Under the pieces are notes generated by a model that saw nothing but the letters and a program-made list of their open reading frames with translations, made no database searches and had not been told where the DNA came from. A program made the translations under genes and the position numbers. Shown in pieces: positions 18,581-26,198 of a stretch of 40,228 nt of DNA. Source of the stretch: Pseudomonadota bacterium (lineage in GTDB: Bacteria > Pseudomonadota > Alphaproteobacteria > Puniceispirillales > Marisalimonadaceae). Positions within the stretch are counted from its first letter, which is position 1; each line of letters starts with the position of its first letter. The stretch covers positions 1 to 40,228 of the forward strand of contig JAQBXK010000018.1 of NCBI GenBank assembly GCA_027625145.1, read 5' to 3'.

Positions 18581-19280
18581 GAATAAAAAAATTGCATTAA
18601 TTACTGGAGCTAGTGATGGGATAGGCTCTGAAATTGCTATAGAATTATCAAAAAAAAATACTCATGTAATAATTACTGGAAGAAAATTATCTGGACTTGA
18701 AATAACAGAAGACAAAATAAAATCAAATGGTGGTACTTGTACAATTGCTCAATTAGATATGACTGATTTTATTGGAATTGATAGACTAGGAATAGAAGTT
18801 TTCAAAAGATGGGGTAAGTTAGATATATTAATTGCGAATGCAGCAATACTTGGGACATTAGGACCTATTCATCATCAAAGTAGCGAAGAGTTTTTTGATG
18901 TTATAAATATTAATTTACTAAGTAATCATAGATTAATTAGATCATTTGACTCATTGCTAAAGAATAGTAACTTTTCAAAAGCTCTATTTTTGAGTTCTTC
19001 AGTAGGATCTATTCCTAAACCATTTTGGGGAGCATATGCAGTTTCTAAATCAGGGTTAAATCATATGGTTAAAATATGGGCTGAAGAAAACAAAACTAAC
19101 AACTTATCTGTTACAATTATAAACCCAGGAAAAACAAGAACTAAAATGAGATTAAAAGCAATGCCTGGGGAAATTCAAGATACTCTACCATCTGCAAATT
19201 TCATAGCAAAAAAAATAATTAATTTAATTTTTTTAGATAAAAAACAAAAAAATATTACTGTTAATCTCAATGATATTTAA
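18573..19280 (+). CDS. Short-chain dehydrogenase/reductase
   Basis: 235 residues, a classical Rossmann-fold oxidoreductase. Visible motifs are TGASDGIGSEIA (about 10-21), the IANAAILG segment replacing NNAG, the active-site serine in LSSSVGSIP and YAVSKSG with the catalytic Tyr and Lys. The substrate cannot be read from sequence. It overlaps the purF stop by eight bases, so it is translationally coupled; an SDR directly after purF is a conserved alphaproteobacterial arrangement. It ends 21 bases before a convergent gene, with no strong terminator between. Confidence 0.88.
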   Translation: MDENKKIALITGASDGIGSEIAIELSKKNTHVIITGRKLSGLEITEDKIKSNGGTCTIAQLDMTDFIGIDRLGIEVFKRWGKLDILIANAAILGTLGPIHHQSSEEFFDVININLLSNHRLIRSFDSLLKNSNFSKALFLSSSVGSIPKPFWGAYAVSKSGLNHMVKIWAEENKTNNLSVTIINPGKTRTKMRLKAMPGEIQDTLPSANFIAKKIINLIFLDKKQKNITVNLNDI

Positions 19281-19301
19281 TAAATATTTGTATAAATAAA
19301 T

Positions 19302-20009
19302 CTAGCTCTCTAAAACTGCAGGTTCAAGATAAGAAAAATAAAAATCAATTTTATTATCTATTTGTCTTGCTAACTTTTGAGCTTTCTGATCATTAATTTC
19401 GCAGAAGCTTAACCATAGCTTATAATTATTAAATCTATAGAAGTACTGAAGTATTTCAATTTGGTTGTTACCTACGTACCATGACTTTAAAACCCATCCA
19501 ATACAAAATAACCAAGGAGATGTTATTAATAATATTGAATAATAAACCATAGATATACCAAAAAGCATCCAAAGCCTATTCTGTATCATCCATAAAGGTG
19601 GTGCTAAACTAGCTAAAATTGTTGGAAAAGTATTTAATAGAATACATACATTTCCCATATTTTTATAGATTTCATATTGTTGATAAAAAGCATTTACATC
19701 CATTATTGTTTTTAAATCAATTTTATCTATATCAGGAATTTGATTATCATTTATCTGTTCACAAATGACACCAAGAGAGCCATATACATAGGTATTAAAA
19801 TGAATGCCACCTCTAAGTATAGTCAGAATGCTTTTGTTATCTATATCATTTAATTTTTTTGAAAATACTTCATATGATAAATTCATAAATTCACCATCAA
19901 GACACAATATTATATCATCCTCTTTTAATTTCATTTGATAAGCACGAGAAGAGGTTCTAATAGATGTAATTTTTAAAAATTTTTTTTCTAAATTTTCTTG
20001 ATTATCCAT
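19302..20009 (-). CDS. PDZ-like domain plus membrane protein, unknown function
   Basis: 235 residues; I do not recognise the family. Residues about 10-75 look like a PDZ domain: SSRAYQMKLKEDDIILCLDG matches the carboxylate-loop/GDxIl-xxxG pattern, ending in LTILRGG. Then come two hydrophobic segments (about 121-138 and 146-172) separated by PPLWMIQNRLWM, and a soluble tail of about 60 residues. No signal peptide precedes the PDZ-like domain, so it is probably cytoplasmic. It is the last of four co-directional genes behind flhB, 35 bases after the previous one, and converges on the purF-linked SDR. A flagellar or motor-related role is an inference from position only. Confidence 0.7.
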   Translation of the reverse strand: MDNQENLEKKFLKITSIRTSSRAYQMKLKEDDIILCLDGEFMNLSYEVFSKKLNDIDNKSILTILRGGIHFNTYVYGSLGVICEQINDNQIPDIDKIDLKTIMDVNAFYQQYEIYKNMGNVCILLNTFPTILASLAPPLWMIQNRLWMLFGISMVYYSILLITSPWLFCIGWVLKSWYVGNNQIEILQYFYRFNNYKLWLSFCEINDQKAQKLARQIDNKIDFYFSYLEPAVLES

Positions 20010-20044
20010 TTATAATTAATCCTATTTAATTCTTTTTTAAAATA

Positions 20045-20758
20045 TTATGGATATTTAATTCTACTTGTTTTATCTGCAATTTTACCCAACAAACCATTAT
20101 TTTGTTTAACAAGTTTTGAAATTTGCTGCGCTTGAACTGCTTGATTAGCAATAATTTGTTTGTAAATTGCTTGATTACTAATATCTTTAATAACCTTACT
20201 AATTTTTGTAGTATTTGAAACGGTTATATTTTTTAAAGTGGCATTCATTTTATTATTATTATCCGCATACACTTTTGAGTTTTTATTCAGTTCATCAACT
20301 AAGGTTTGTGAAATAACGCGCAATTCACCTATAGTATTATCGTTACCAGTTTCAATTCTTTTTTCAATTTTTTCCAAAGTTATTACTAATTTTTGATTAA
20401 CAGCTAATAAATCTCCTTGTTTTTTTATTGCCTCATTTAAATTTTTTAAAGATGTGTTTACCCCATCTACATTTTCGGCAAATACAACTAAAGCTTCTCT
20501 ACTTGTTTCCGTCATATTAGTTAATTTATTTGAGCCTTGCATGAATAAAAAAGCACTTACAGCCACGACTATAAGTCCCGAGAAGATAGACGACAAAAAA
20601 ACAACTGTTGTGTATTTATGAATTTGTTTCACTTTTCCCTCCAATATAGCATGTTCTTTTCTTACTTTATTATATTCTGAAGTTACATCAGTTGCGGCAT
20701 CTGCCGCGTCTAAAGCAAGTTTTATACTTTCCTGAACAGCGTCTAATTTATTATCCAT
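20045..20758 (-). CDS. Single-TM coiled-coil protein, unknown function
   Basis: 237 residues, no recognised family. An N-terminal helix rich in Ala, Glu and Lys (about 1-48) is followed by one membrane segment (about 50-73) and a long domain of about 160 residues with heptad-like spacing of hydrophobics, rich in Lys, Asn and Ile. The architecture recalls the signalling or stalk part of chemoreceptors, but the conserved receptor hairpin is absent. The sequence begins MDNKLDAVQESIKLALDAAD and has no cysteine. It sits 26 bases downstream of the cysteine-motif gene in the tail of the flhB operon. A structural or tethering role at the flagellar base is possible but unproven. Confidence 0.7.
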   Translation of the reverse strand: MDNKLDAVQESIKLALDAADAATDVTSEYNKVRKEHAILEGKVKQIHKYTTVVFLSSIFSGLIVVAVSAFLFMQGSNKLTNMTETSREALVVFAENVDGVNTSLKNLNEAIKKQGDLLAVNQKLVITLEKIEKRIETGNDNTIGELRVISQTLVDELNKNSKVYADNNNKMNATLKNITVSNTTKISKVIKDISNQAIYKQIIANQAVQAQQISKLVKQNNGLLGKIADKTSRIKYP

Positions 20759-20784
20759 TTAATTATCCTATAAAAACAAACTAA

Positions 20785-20991
20785 TTATAAAATTTTATTA
20801 TTTAAATTCTTATCAATTCTATATGCACATTCTGTACCAGTTGTATTATAAACTTCAGATGATGGCATAAACTTAGAAATAAAACCAAATTTTTTACATC
20901 CCCATGGACGTTCTTTTTTAAAGGTAATATAAAAATAGATACAACCATGACACCTAATTTTATTGTTTGAAATTATATTTTTATCATCCAT
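20785..20991 (-). CDS. Small four-cysteine protein, putative metal binding
   Basis: 68 residues. It has Cys14-x2-Cys17, Cys32 in RPWGCKKFGF and Cys55 in TGTECAY. The pattern C-x2-C-x2-F...P-x-G-C-x3-G-F-x-S...P-S-x2-V...G-x2-C resembles a widespread family of small conserved proteins that I recall seeing annotated inconsistently; the cysteines suggest a zinc or iron-sulfur site. It lies in the tight run of genes behind flhB, 11 bases after the 74-residue membrane protein. Too short for much else to be said, but the motif conservation argues that it is a real gene. Confidence 0.75.
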   Translation of the reverse strand: MDDKNIISNNKIRCHGCIYFYITFKKERPWGCKKFGFISKFMPSSEVYNTTGTECAYRIDKNLNNKIL

Positions 20992-21002
20992 AAATTAATA
21001 CT

Positions 21003-21227
21003 TTATTTACTAATTTTTTTTTTTATTTTCAAACACCAATATATAAATTCAGCTATCTTAAATCTAAATGCTCCTAAAATAGCTGTAAAACCACAAAACC
21101 AATACAAAATAGCTTTGAGTAATTCTCCTTGTTCTTGCAATTCACTAGCTTCAAAATGACACAACAAAGCTGACCATATAAACATGGCTGTAATAATCAC
21201 TTGACCTAATGTTTTTCTTTTATTCAA
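21003..21227 (-). CDS. Small two-TM membrane protein, unknown
   Basis: 74 residues with two hydrophobic segments (about 8-26 and 39-55) separated by a short acidic loop ELQEQGELLK, and a basic C-terminus (KIKKKISK), suggesting both ends are cytoplasmic. No family recognised. It starts 15 bases after the flhB stop, is co-directional and is followed after 11 bases by the four-cysteine gene, so it is very likely in the fliO-flhB transcript. The start follows GAGGTTATTTTG-type sequence with a plausible GAGG ribosome site. Confidence 0.65.
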   Translation of the reverse strand: MNKRKTLGQVIITAMFIWSALLCHFEASELQEQGELLKAILYWFCGFTAILGAFRFKIAEFIYWCLKIKKKISK

Positions 21228-21242
21228 AATAACCTCATTAAT

Positions 21243-22388
21243 TTATTTGATATTTTTTCCATACTCATCAAAGTTCATTTCATCAGGCACATCAAATTCA
21301 GGATAATCACTTTCTTCTCCTCTTTCAATTTTAAAAATATAGGCAAGGACAGACGCTACTGCTGAATATAAGTTTTCTGAGATTTCTTTTCCTATTTCTC
21401 CTGTAAAATAAATTGCTCTTGCTAAAAGAGGACTTTGAAAAACAGTGACTTGAGCATCTTCAGCCAAACTAATTATTTTTTCTGCCATCATTCCTCTACC
21501 CATTGCTAAAATAATCGGAGCACCTTCTTTGCCTACTTCATATTTAATTGCCACAGCAAAATGTGTAGGGTTGGTAATGATCGCTGAAGCATCTTTCACA
21601 TTCTCTAATGCTGCCGTTTGAGTTGATGCTCTTTGAAAAATTTCATTTTGTAATCTTCTAATTTTTTGTTTAACTTCTGGTGAACCATCTGAATCTTTAT
21701 TCTCGTCTTTAACTTCCTTAAATGTCATTTTTAATTTTTCAACATGAGTATATTTCTGCCACATATAATCGAAAACAGCTATAAAGCCGAGTACTATCAA
21801 TAATGAAATCATTAATTTTGGAAAGTTATCTAAAAGACTTATTAGTGCTGTAAATAAATGTCTTTCTGATAAAATTATAATATCTTTAATATTCAAATAA
21901 ATAATACTAATAGTGATCCCACCAAGCAAAGCTACTTTGAATATCGATTTAATTAATTCAACTAATCCTTTTGATGAAAATATTCTTTTTAATCCTGAAA
22001 AAAGATTTAGTCTATTTGACTTAAATTCAAAACTTTTGGGAGCAAAGTTAATGCCTCCTACTACCATCTGCGTTAAAATAATTGTTATAATTAAAGGTAT
22101 TCCTATAACTAAAGTAATATAAACAACTTGCTTAATTAATTTTCCTATTCCAATCATTGGTGAAGAATTTTCTAAAAAATCCAAATCAAATAAGAAAAAA
22201 ATTTTCCATATAAATAAAAAATCTCTTACGAAAAAAGGTAATGTACTTAAAACGCACAATCCCATAATCAATGTTGTAAAAACAAACATTTCCTTGGAAG
22301 ATAATACCTGACCATCTTCTGCAGCTTTTTCAAGTTTTTTAGCTGAAGGTTCTTGGGTTTTTTCTTGTGAATCATCTTGTTCTGCCAT
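21243..22388 (-). CDS. flhB: Flagellar export apparatus protein FlhB
   Basis: 381 residues, the type III export component that switches substrate specificity from rod/hook to filament. The N-terminus QEKTQEPSAKKLEKAAEDGQV is characteristic; four membrane segments follow (to about residue 215). The cytoplasmic domain carries the autocleavage motif NPTH at about residue 272, within ITNPTHFAVAIKYE. The C-terminus is acidic. Its ATG abuts the fliR stop with no gap. It follows fliO-P-Q-R as in many polar-flagellum operons. Confidence 0.97.
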   Translation of the reverse strand: MAEQDDSQEKTQEPSAKKLEKAAEDGQVLSSKEMFVFTTLIMGLCVLSTLPFFVRDFLFIWKIFFLFDLDFLENSSPMIGIGKLIKQVVYITLVIGIPLIITIILTQMVVGGINFAPKSFEFKSNRLNLFSGLKRIFSSKGLVELIKSIFKVALLGGITISIIYLNIKDIIILSERHLFTALISLLDNFPKLMISLLIVLGFIAVFDYMWQKYTHVEKLKMTFKEVKDENKDSDGSPEVKQKIRRLQNEIFQRASTQTAALENVKDASAIITNPTHFAVAIKYEVGKEGAPIILAMGRGMMAEKIISLAEDAQVTVFQSPLLARAIYFTGEIGKEISENLYSAVASVLAYIFKIERGEESDYPEFDVPDEMNFDEYGKNIK

Positions 22389-23204
22389 TTAAAAAATACT
22401 CTGCGGTGGAGAGTGAAGAACATTATCAATTATATTTATTGCCATTCCTGTTATATCAGAAAAAGCGTTCGATATTGGTCCTACTGCACCATATAAAAAT
22501 ATAAATACACTAATCAAAGTGATGGGAAAGCCAAATGAAAACAGATTTAAGGAAGGTGCTGAACGTGTTATTACTCCAATTGAGCATTGAATTAAAAGTA
22601 AACCGCCAACCACTGGAAGCATTATTAGTGCTGCTAAATATAACATCTTACCAAATGTATCTACACCCACTTGACTTACTTCAGAAAAGTTTAAAGTCAT
22701 ACCAATAGGTAAATAAGTATAACTTTCTAATATCATCTTAATTAAATATAAATGTCCATCTAAAGATAAGAAACATGAGACAAGAAACAATGAAAGTATT
22801 GAGCTTAATACAAGAGTTTGCCCTCCTGATTGTGGATCAACCATATTTGCCATTGAAAGACCCGCAGTAGATGCAATTTTTTCACCAGCTAATGTTGCTG
22901 AAGCAAATAGAATATTTAAAATGAGACCTACAGATAAACCAATTCCTATTTCCGATAAAATTAATAAGAATAATTTAAATCCTTCAATCTCATTAATATC
23001 AGGAACCTTAATCACAGGAAATAAGAACGCCGTTATAGCTATACTAACAACTATCCTAGCTTGTAAAGGTATTGATCCACTTGAAAAAAAAGGTGCACTT
23101 ATTAAAAAAGATGAAATACGTAAAGACGCAATAAAAAAAATAATTAAATACTGTGTTAAGTTAAATAAATTTAAACCTGGTATATTAAATTCTGTTCCAC
23201 TCAT
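22389..23204 (-). CDS. fliR: Flagellar export apparatus protein FliR
   Basis: 271 residues, about six hydrophobic segments. FliR is part of the FliPQR export gate in the inner membrane. Family segments include RISSFLISAPFFSSGSIPLQARIVVSI near the N-terminus, the GEKIASTAGLSMANMVDPQSG motif, and the LPVVGGLLLIQCSIGVITRSAPSLNLFSFGFP region. It lies 18 bases after fliQ and directly abuts flhB. Confidence 0.96.
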   Translation of the reverse strand: MSGTEFNIPGLNLFNLTQYLIIFFIASLRISSFLISAPFFSSGSIPLQARIVVSIAITAFLFPVIKVPDINEIEGFKLFLLILSEIGIGLSVGLILNILFASATLAGEKIASTAGLSMANMVDPQSGGQTLVLSSILSLFLVSCFLSLDGHLYLIKMILESYTYLPIGMTLNFSEVSQVGVDTFGKMLYLAALIMLPVVGGLLLIQCSIGVITRSAPSLNLFSFGFPITLISVFIFLYGAVGPISNAFSDITGMAINIIDNVLHSPPQSIF

Positions 23205-23222
23205 TATAAATTACCTTTAAAT

Positions 23223-23495
23223 TTAATTTTGTCCAACGCCTGCAACTTGATCAAAAATAAAGGCAAAGTAATCTGTTAAACCCATCATCAGAAAGTTACC
23301 AAAAAGACCTATACCTAACAAAACTATCACAACTTTAGGAACAAAACTTAAAGTCATTTCATTAATTGAAGTAGCCGCTTGGATGATACCAATAAAAAGT
23401 CCAATCCCTAAGGCAAGTGCTAATAATGGACCCGCAATATACACAACCTGATAGAAGGCCATGCTTAACATACTAACATTTTCATCAAAAGTCAT
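23223..23495 (-). CDS. fliQ: Flagellar export apparatus protein FliQ
   Basis: 90 residues with two hydrophobic segments (about 15-40 and 52-76). The conserved QAATSINEMTLSFVPKV segment between them identifies FliQ of the export gate. It starts five bases after the fliP stop and precedes fliR by 18 bases. Length is the family norm. Confidence 0.97.
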   Translation of the reverse strand: MTFDENVSMLSMAFYQVVYIAGPLLALALGIGLFIGIIQAATSINEMTLSFVPKVVIVLLGIGLFGNFLMMGLTDYFAFIFDQVAGVGQN

Positions 23496-23500
23496 CGTAA

Positions 23501-24343
23501 CTATCCTGCTGCAAATGTACTAACAAGAGAGCCAACTGTCATGCTCCACCCATCTACGAGTACAAATAATAAAAGTTTAAAAGGAAGGGCAACAAGCATG
23601 GGTGATAACATCATCATTCCGAGAGACATTAAAATAGACGATATCACCATATCAATAACTAGGAATGGTAGAAAAAGTAAAAATCCAATTTGAAACGCTG
23701 TCTTAAGTTCACTTGTCATAAAAGCTGGTAAAGCAATCCTAAATGGTATGTCTTTAACTTCATCAAATTTATCTAACCCTGCCAGTTCTGAAAACATTAT
23801 TAAATCACTTTTTCTAGTATTTTTAACCATAAAACTTTTCATTGCTGCGCTTGCTGTTTCAAGAGCAACATCTGCTGCCATTGTTTTTTCCATATATGGT
23901 AAAGCTGCATTATCATAAACTTTGTTAAAAGTTGGAGCCATTATAAAAAAAGTAAGAAAAAGAGAAATAGCTATTAAAACTTGATTAGGAGGAGTTTGTT
24001 GAGTTCCTAGAGCTTGTCTTAGTATAGACATGACTATAATAATTCTAGTAAAACTAGTCATACCTAAAACTAATGAAGGAAGCACAGTTAAACCTGTCAT
24101 TAGTAATAATATTTGTAATGGAAAAGAGTACTCTGTATTATTTCCGTTTGTAGAAACGTTTAAAGCAGGAAACCCTGAAAATGCATTTTCTCCAAAAGCT
24201 TGAGATGCAAAACCACTTATAAATAATATACCAGTAGATAAAGAAAGAACCTTTATAAATTGATATATTTTGTTATTGATTATGTCTTTTTGATTAATAA
24301 AATTAATTCTTTTACTTGGCTGGGGACATATTGCTTTACGCAT
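23501..24343 (-). CDS. fliP: Flagellar export apparatus protein FliP
   Basis: 280 residues. An extended basic N-terminus precedes a signal-like hydrophobic segment ending near ASQAFG (about residue 50), then the mature FliP core: LLMTGLTVLPSLVLGMTSFTRIIIVMSILRQALGTQQTPPNQVL, and the C-terminal PAFMTSELKTAFQIGFLLFLPFLVIDMVISSILMSLGMMML. FliP forms the export pore with FliQ and FliR. A strong AAGGGGGG lies upstream of the ATG at 24343. It overlaps the end of fliO by eight bases. Confidence 0.97.
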   Translation of the reverse strand: MRKAICPQPSKRINFINQKDIINNKIYQFIKVLSLSTGILFISGFASQAFGENAFSGFPALNVSTNGNNTEYSFPLQILLLMTGLTVLPSLVLGMTSFTRIIIVMSILRQALGTQQTPPNQVLIAISLFLTFFIMAPTFNKVYDNAALPYMEKTMAADVALETASAAMKSFMVKNTRKSDLIMFSELAGLDKFDEVKDIPFRIALPAFMTSELKTAFQIGFLLFLPFLVIDMVISSILMSLGMMMLSPMLVALPFKLLLFVLVDGWSMTVGSLVSTFAAG

Positions 24344-24770
24344 TTGTACCCCCCTTCTTGTGAGCTGATAATAAGTCAGATATATTTACATGTTGTAAAG
24401 GTTTTCTTTCAGATATTTCATTTTTAAATAATTTAGATGGATTATTATTAATTTTATTATTTGGAGCATTAATAATGTTTTTATTTTCGAAACTTACTTC
24501 AGATACAGTTTCTTTAATCACTTGAGTTAAAGTTCCTCTGCCTGATTTATGGCCAACAAAAAAGAATTTTTCTTCTCCAACTTTAAATACATAAGAAAGA
24601 TAACCATTTCTTAAAGGAGAATGATGTAAAACCTCTAAATATTCTTGTTTTTTTATTATTTTTTTGAGAGAACCACTCTTAATTTTTATTACGAAACCAA
24701 TACCCGCTAAAACTAACAAAAATAAAATTGTAATTATTGCAGTAGTGAAATCTGGAACTGTTTGTGACAT
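24336..24770 (-). CDS. fliO: Flagellar biosynthesis protein FliO
   Basis: 144 residues. A short N-terminus and one membrane segment (about 8-27) precede a small basic domain with LEVLHHSPLRNGYLSYVFKVGEEKFFFVG, the pattern of FliO (basic linker, then GxxxxxxVxVGxxxFLVG). FliO helps assemble the FliP ring. The frame is open further upstream, to 24818, but a sigma-54-type promoter at 24803-24817 would lie inside that longer version, and AAGGAAG sits just before the ATG at 24770. I therefore choose 24770. The end overlaps fliP. Confidence 0.85.
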   Translation of the reverse strand: MSQTVPDFTTAIITILFLLVLAGIGFVIKIKSGSLKKIIKKQEYLEVLHHSPLRNGYLSYVFKVGEEKFFFVGHKSGRGTLTQVIKETVSEVSFENKNIINAPNNKINNNPSKLFKNEISERKPLQHVNISDLLSAHKKGGTNA

Positions 24771-24802
24771 ATTAATACTTCCTTTACATTTGATGTATAG
24801 AA

Positions 24803-24817
24803 GCAAGAAGTATACCA
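24803..24817 (-). promoter_or_regulatory. Candidate sigma-54 promoter for fliO-P-Q-R-flhB
   Basis: Read on the minus strand this is TGGTATACTTCTTGC, with GG and GC exactly 12 positions apart as in the -24/-12 consensus TGGCAC-N5-TTGC. Transcription would start near 24791, about 20 bases before the fliO ATG. It lies in the only sizeable gap (105 bases) in the fli series, after fliN. Confidence 0.6.
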
Positions 24818-24875
24818 AAAAAAATTATATTAACTCATTGATTTTACTTGTTTTTTATCGTCAATTTTTTGTATT

Positions 24876-25190
24876 TTATAGTTTTTTAACACGATTTTCT
24901 GGGTTTGTTACTTCAGTAAACCTAATACCAAATCTTTCCCCAACCATTACTACTTCGCCTTTTGCAATTGGCACTCCATTAGCTAATATATCTAATGGAT
25001 CTCCTGCTAATCTCTCTAGTTCAACAACAGAACCTTCATTAAGCTTAAGTAAATCTTTAATTTTCAACTCTGTAGATCCAACTTCAACCGTAAGCTTAAC
25101 TTCAATATTTTCTAATACTTTAAGATTTTCAACACTTGCATCATTAGATTTAGTCTCTTCATTAATAGCTGTAGATTCATTTTCTGCCAT
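24876..25190 (-). CDS. fliN: Flagellar motor switch protein FliN
   Basis: 104 residues. An acidic N-terminal stretch precedes a SpoA domain with the FliN signature: VEVGSTELKIKDLLKLNEGSVVELERLAGDPLDILANGVPIAKGEVVMVGERFGIRFTEV contains the conserved GDPLDI and GEVVMV motifs (only parts quoted as landmarks). FliN builds the lower C-ring with FliM. The frame is open to a TTG at 25202, but the ATG at 25190 has TTGGAG seven bases upstream and is preferred. It starts 18 bases after fliM. Confidence 0.96.
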   Translation of the reverse strand: MAENESTAINEETKSNDASVENLKVLENIEVKLTVEVGSTELKIKDLLKLNEGSVVELERLAGDPLDILANGVPIAKGEVVMVGERFGIRFTEVTNPENRVKKL

Positions 25191-25208
25191 TTTAAACTCC
25201 AAATATTA

Positions 25209-26177
25209 TTATAATCTATTTTTTAAACTTACTGCAACCTGCCCATTAGTTTCACCAATCTCAGCTTTAAATAGAAGCTTATCATCAACAAAAAAGTTAA
25301 CCCCATCAATAGGTGGAAGATTAATAATATCTCCTTTTTTTAACCTTACTAATTTAGATAATGATAAAGAAGGCTCACTTAAAATTGCAGAAACAGGAAG
25401 TGGAACATTTAGAACAGATCTCTCCAATCTTTCTCTCCAACTAACGTCATCATCTACTACGTCAGACTGAATACGTGATCTTAATAAAGATGCGATAGGT
25501 TTGAGAGTTTGCAGAGGATATATAATATCAAAAGAAGCAGAATCAATATTAGGCAATTGAACAACGAATGAACAAATTATAACAGAATCGGTAGATTCAA
25601 CTAAAGTTGCAAATTGAGGGTTCACTTCTCTTGCTTGATGCTTTATTGTTATTGGCATAAGGTCTTTCCATGCGTTTTGAAGACATTGAGAGATACCATC
25701 AGTGACTATTTCAATTATTCTTTCTTCTGTTGCTGTAAATTCAGCTTTGGCAGAAGGAAAATTAGCAAGTTTTCCTCCATAATAACAATTAGTTAAAACA
25801 CTTATAAATGAAGGTTCAAGAACTAATAGCATTGATCCTCTAAGTTCATCAATTCTACTAGTTGTCAAACTCATAAAACTATTTAAACCGGCGCTATACT
25901 CATCATAAGTCTTAACTTCTGGAGGAAATGGATTTATCTTTGGTTGAATACGTATCATTGGCAAAAATATGCTTCTAACTAGCCTTGCAAATCTTTCATT
26001 AATTAATCTAAGAGCATAATAATCACCTAAAAGCTCTAAGTTGTCTGAACCAAAAGTAAAATCAGTAACCTCAATATCAGTGTTTATTCCAGAATTAGTA
26101 TTTATGTCGCCACTTTGAAGGCCTGCCATTAATGCAGAAACCTCATCGGAAGATAGTTTGCGTGATGTATTAGACAT
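25209..26177 (-). CDS. fliM: Flagellar motor switch protein FliM
   Basis: 322 residues. The N-terminal helix SSDEVSALMAGL corresponds to the CheY-binding motif (usually LSQDEIDALL), so signalling by phospho-CheY is likely kept. A middle CheC-like domain includes FARLVRSIFLPMIRIQPK and the YYGGK segment. The C-terminal SpoA domain has LSKLVRLKKGDIINL. FliM links FliG to FliN in the C-ring. It follows fliL by 21 bases. Confidence 0.96.
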   Translation of the reverse strand: MSNTSRKLSSDEVSALMAGLQSGDINTNSGINTDIEVTDFTFGSDNLELLGDYYALRLINERFARLVRSIFLPMIRIQPKINPFPPEVKTYDEYSAGLNSFMSLTTSRIDELRGSMLLVLEPSFISVLTNCYYGGKLANFPSAKAEFTATEERIIEIVTDGISQCLQNAWKDLMPITIKHQAREVNPQFATLVESTDSVIICSFVVQLPNIDSASFDIIYPLQTLKPIASLLRSRIQSDVVDDDVSWRERLERSVLNVPLPVSAILSEPSLSLSKLVRLKKGDIINLPPIDGVNFFVDDKLLFKAEIGETNGQVAVSLKNRL

Positions 26178-26198
26178 GGTTTTTAATGTTTCTCTTTA

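Noticed and set aside
24770-24818. Longer fliO starting at 24818
   Set aside because: The added residues span a sigma-54-type promoter, and a better ribosome site serves the ATG at 24770.
24664-25470. Long plus-strand open frame (268 codons) opposite fliO, fliN and fliM
   Set aside because: The opposite strand encodes clear flagellar proteins across the full stretch; the plus-strand protein is Ser/Thr/Leu-biased antisense with no motif or ribosome site.
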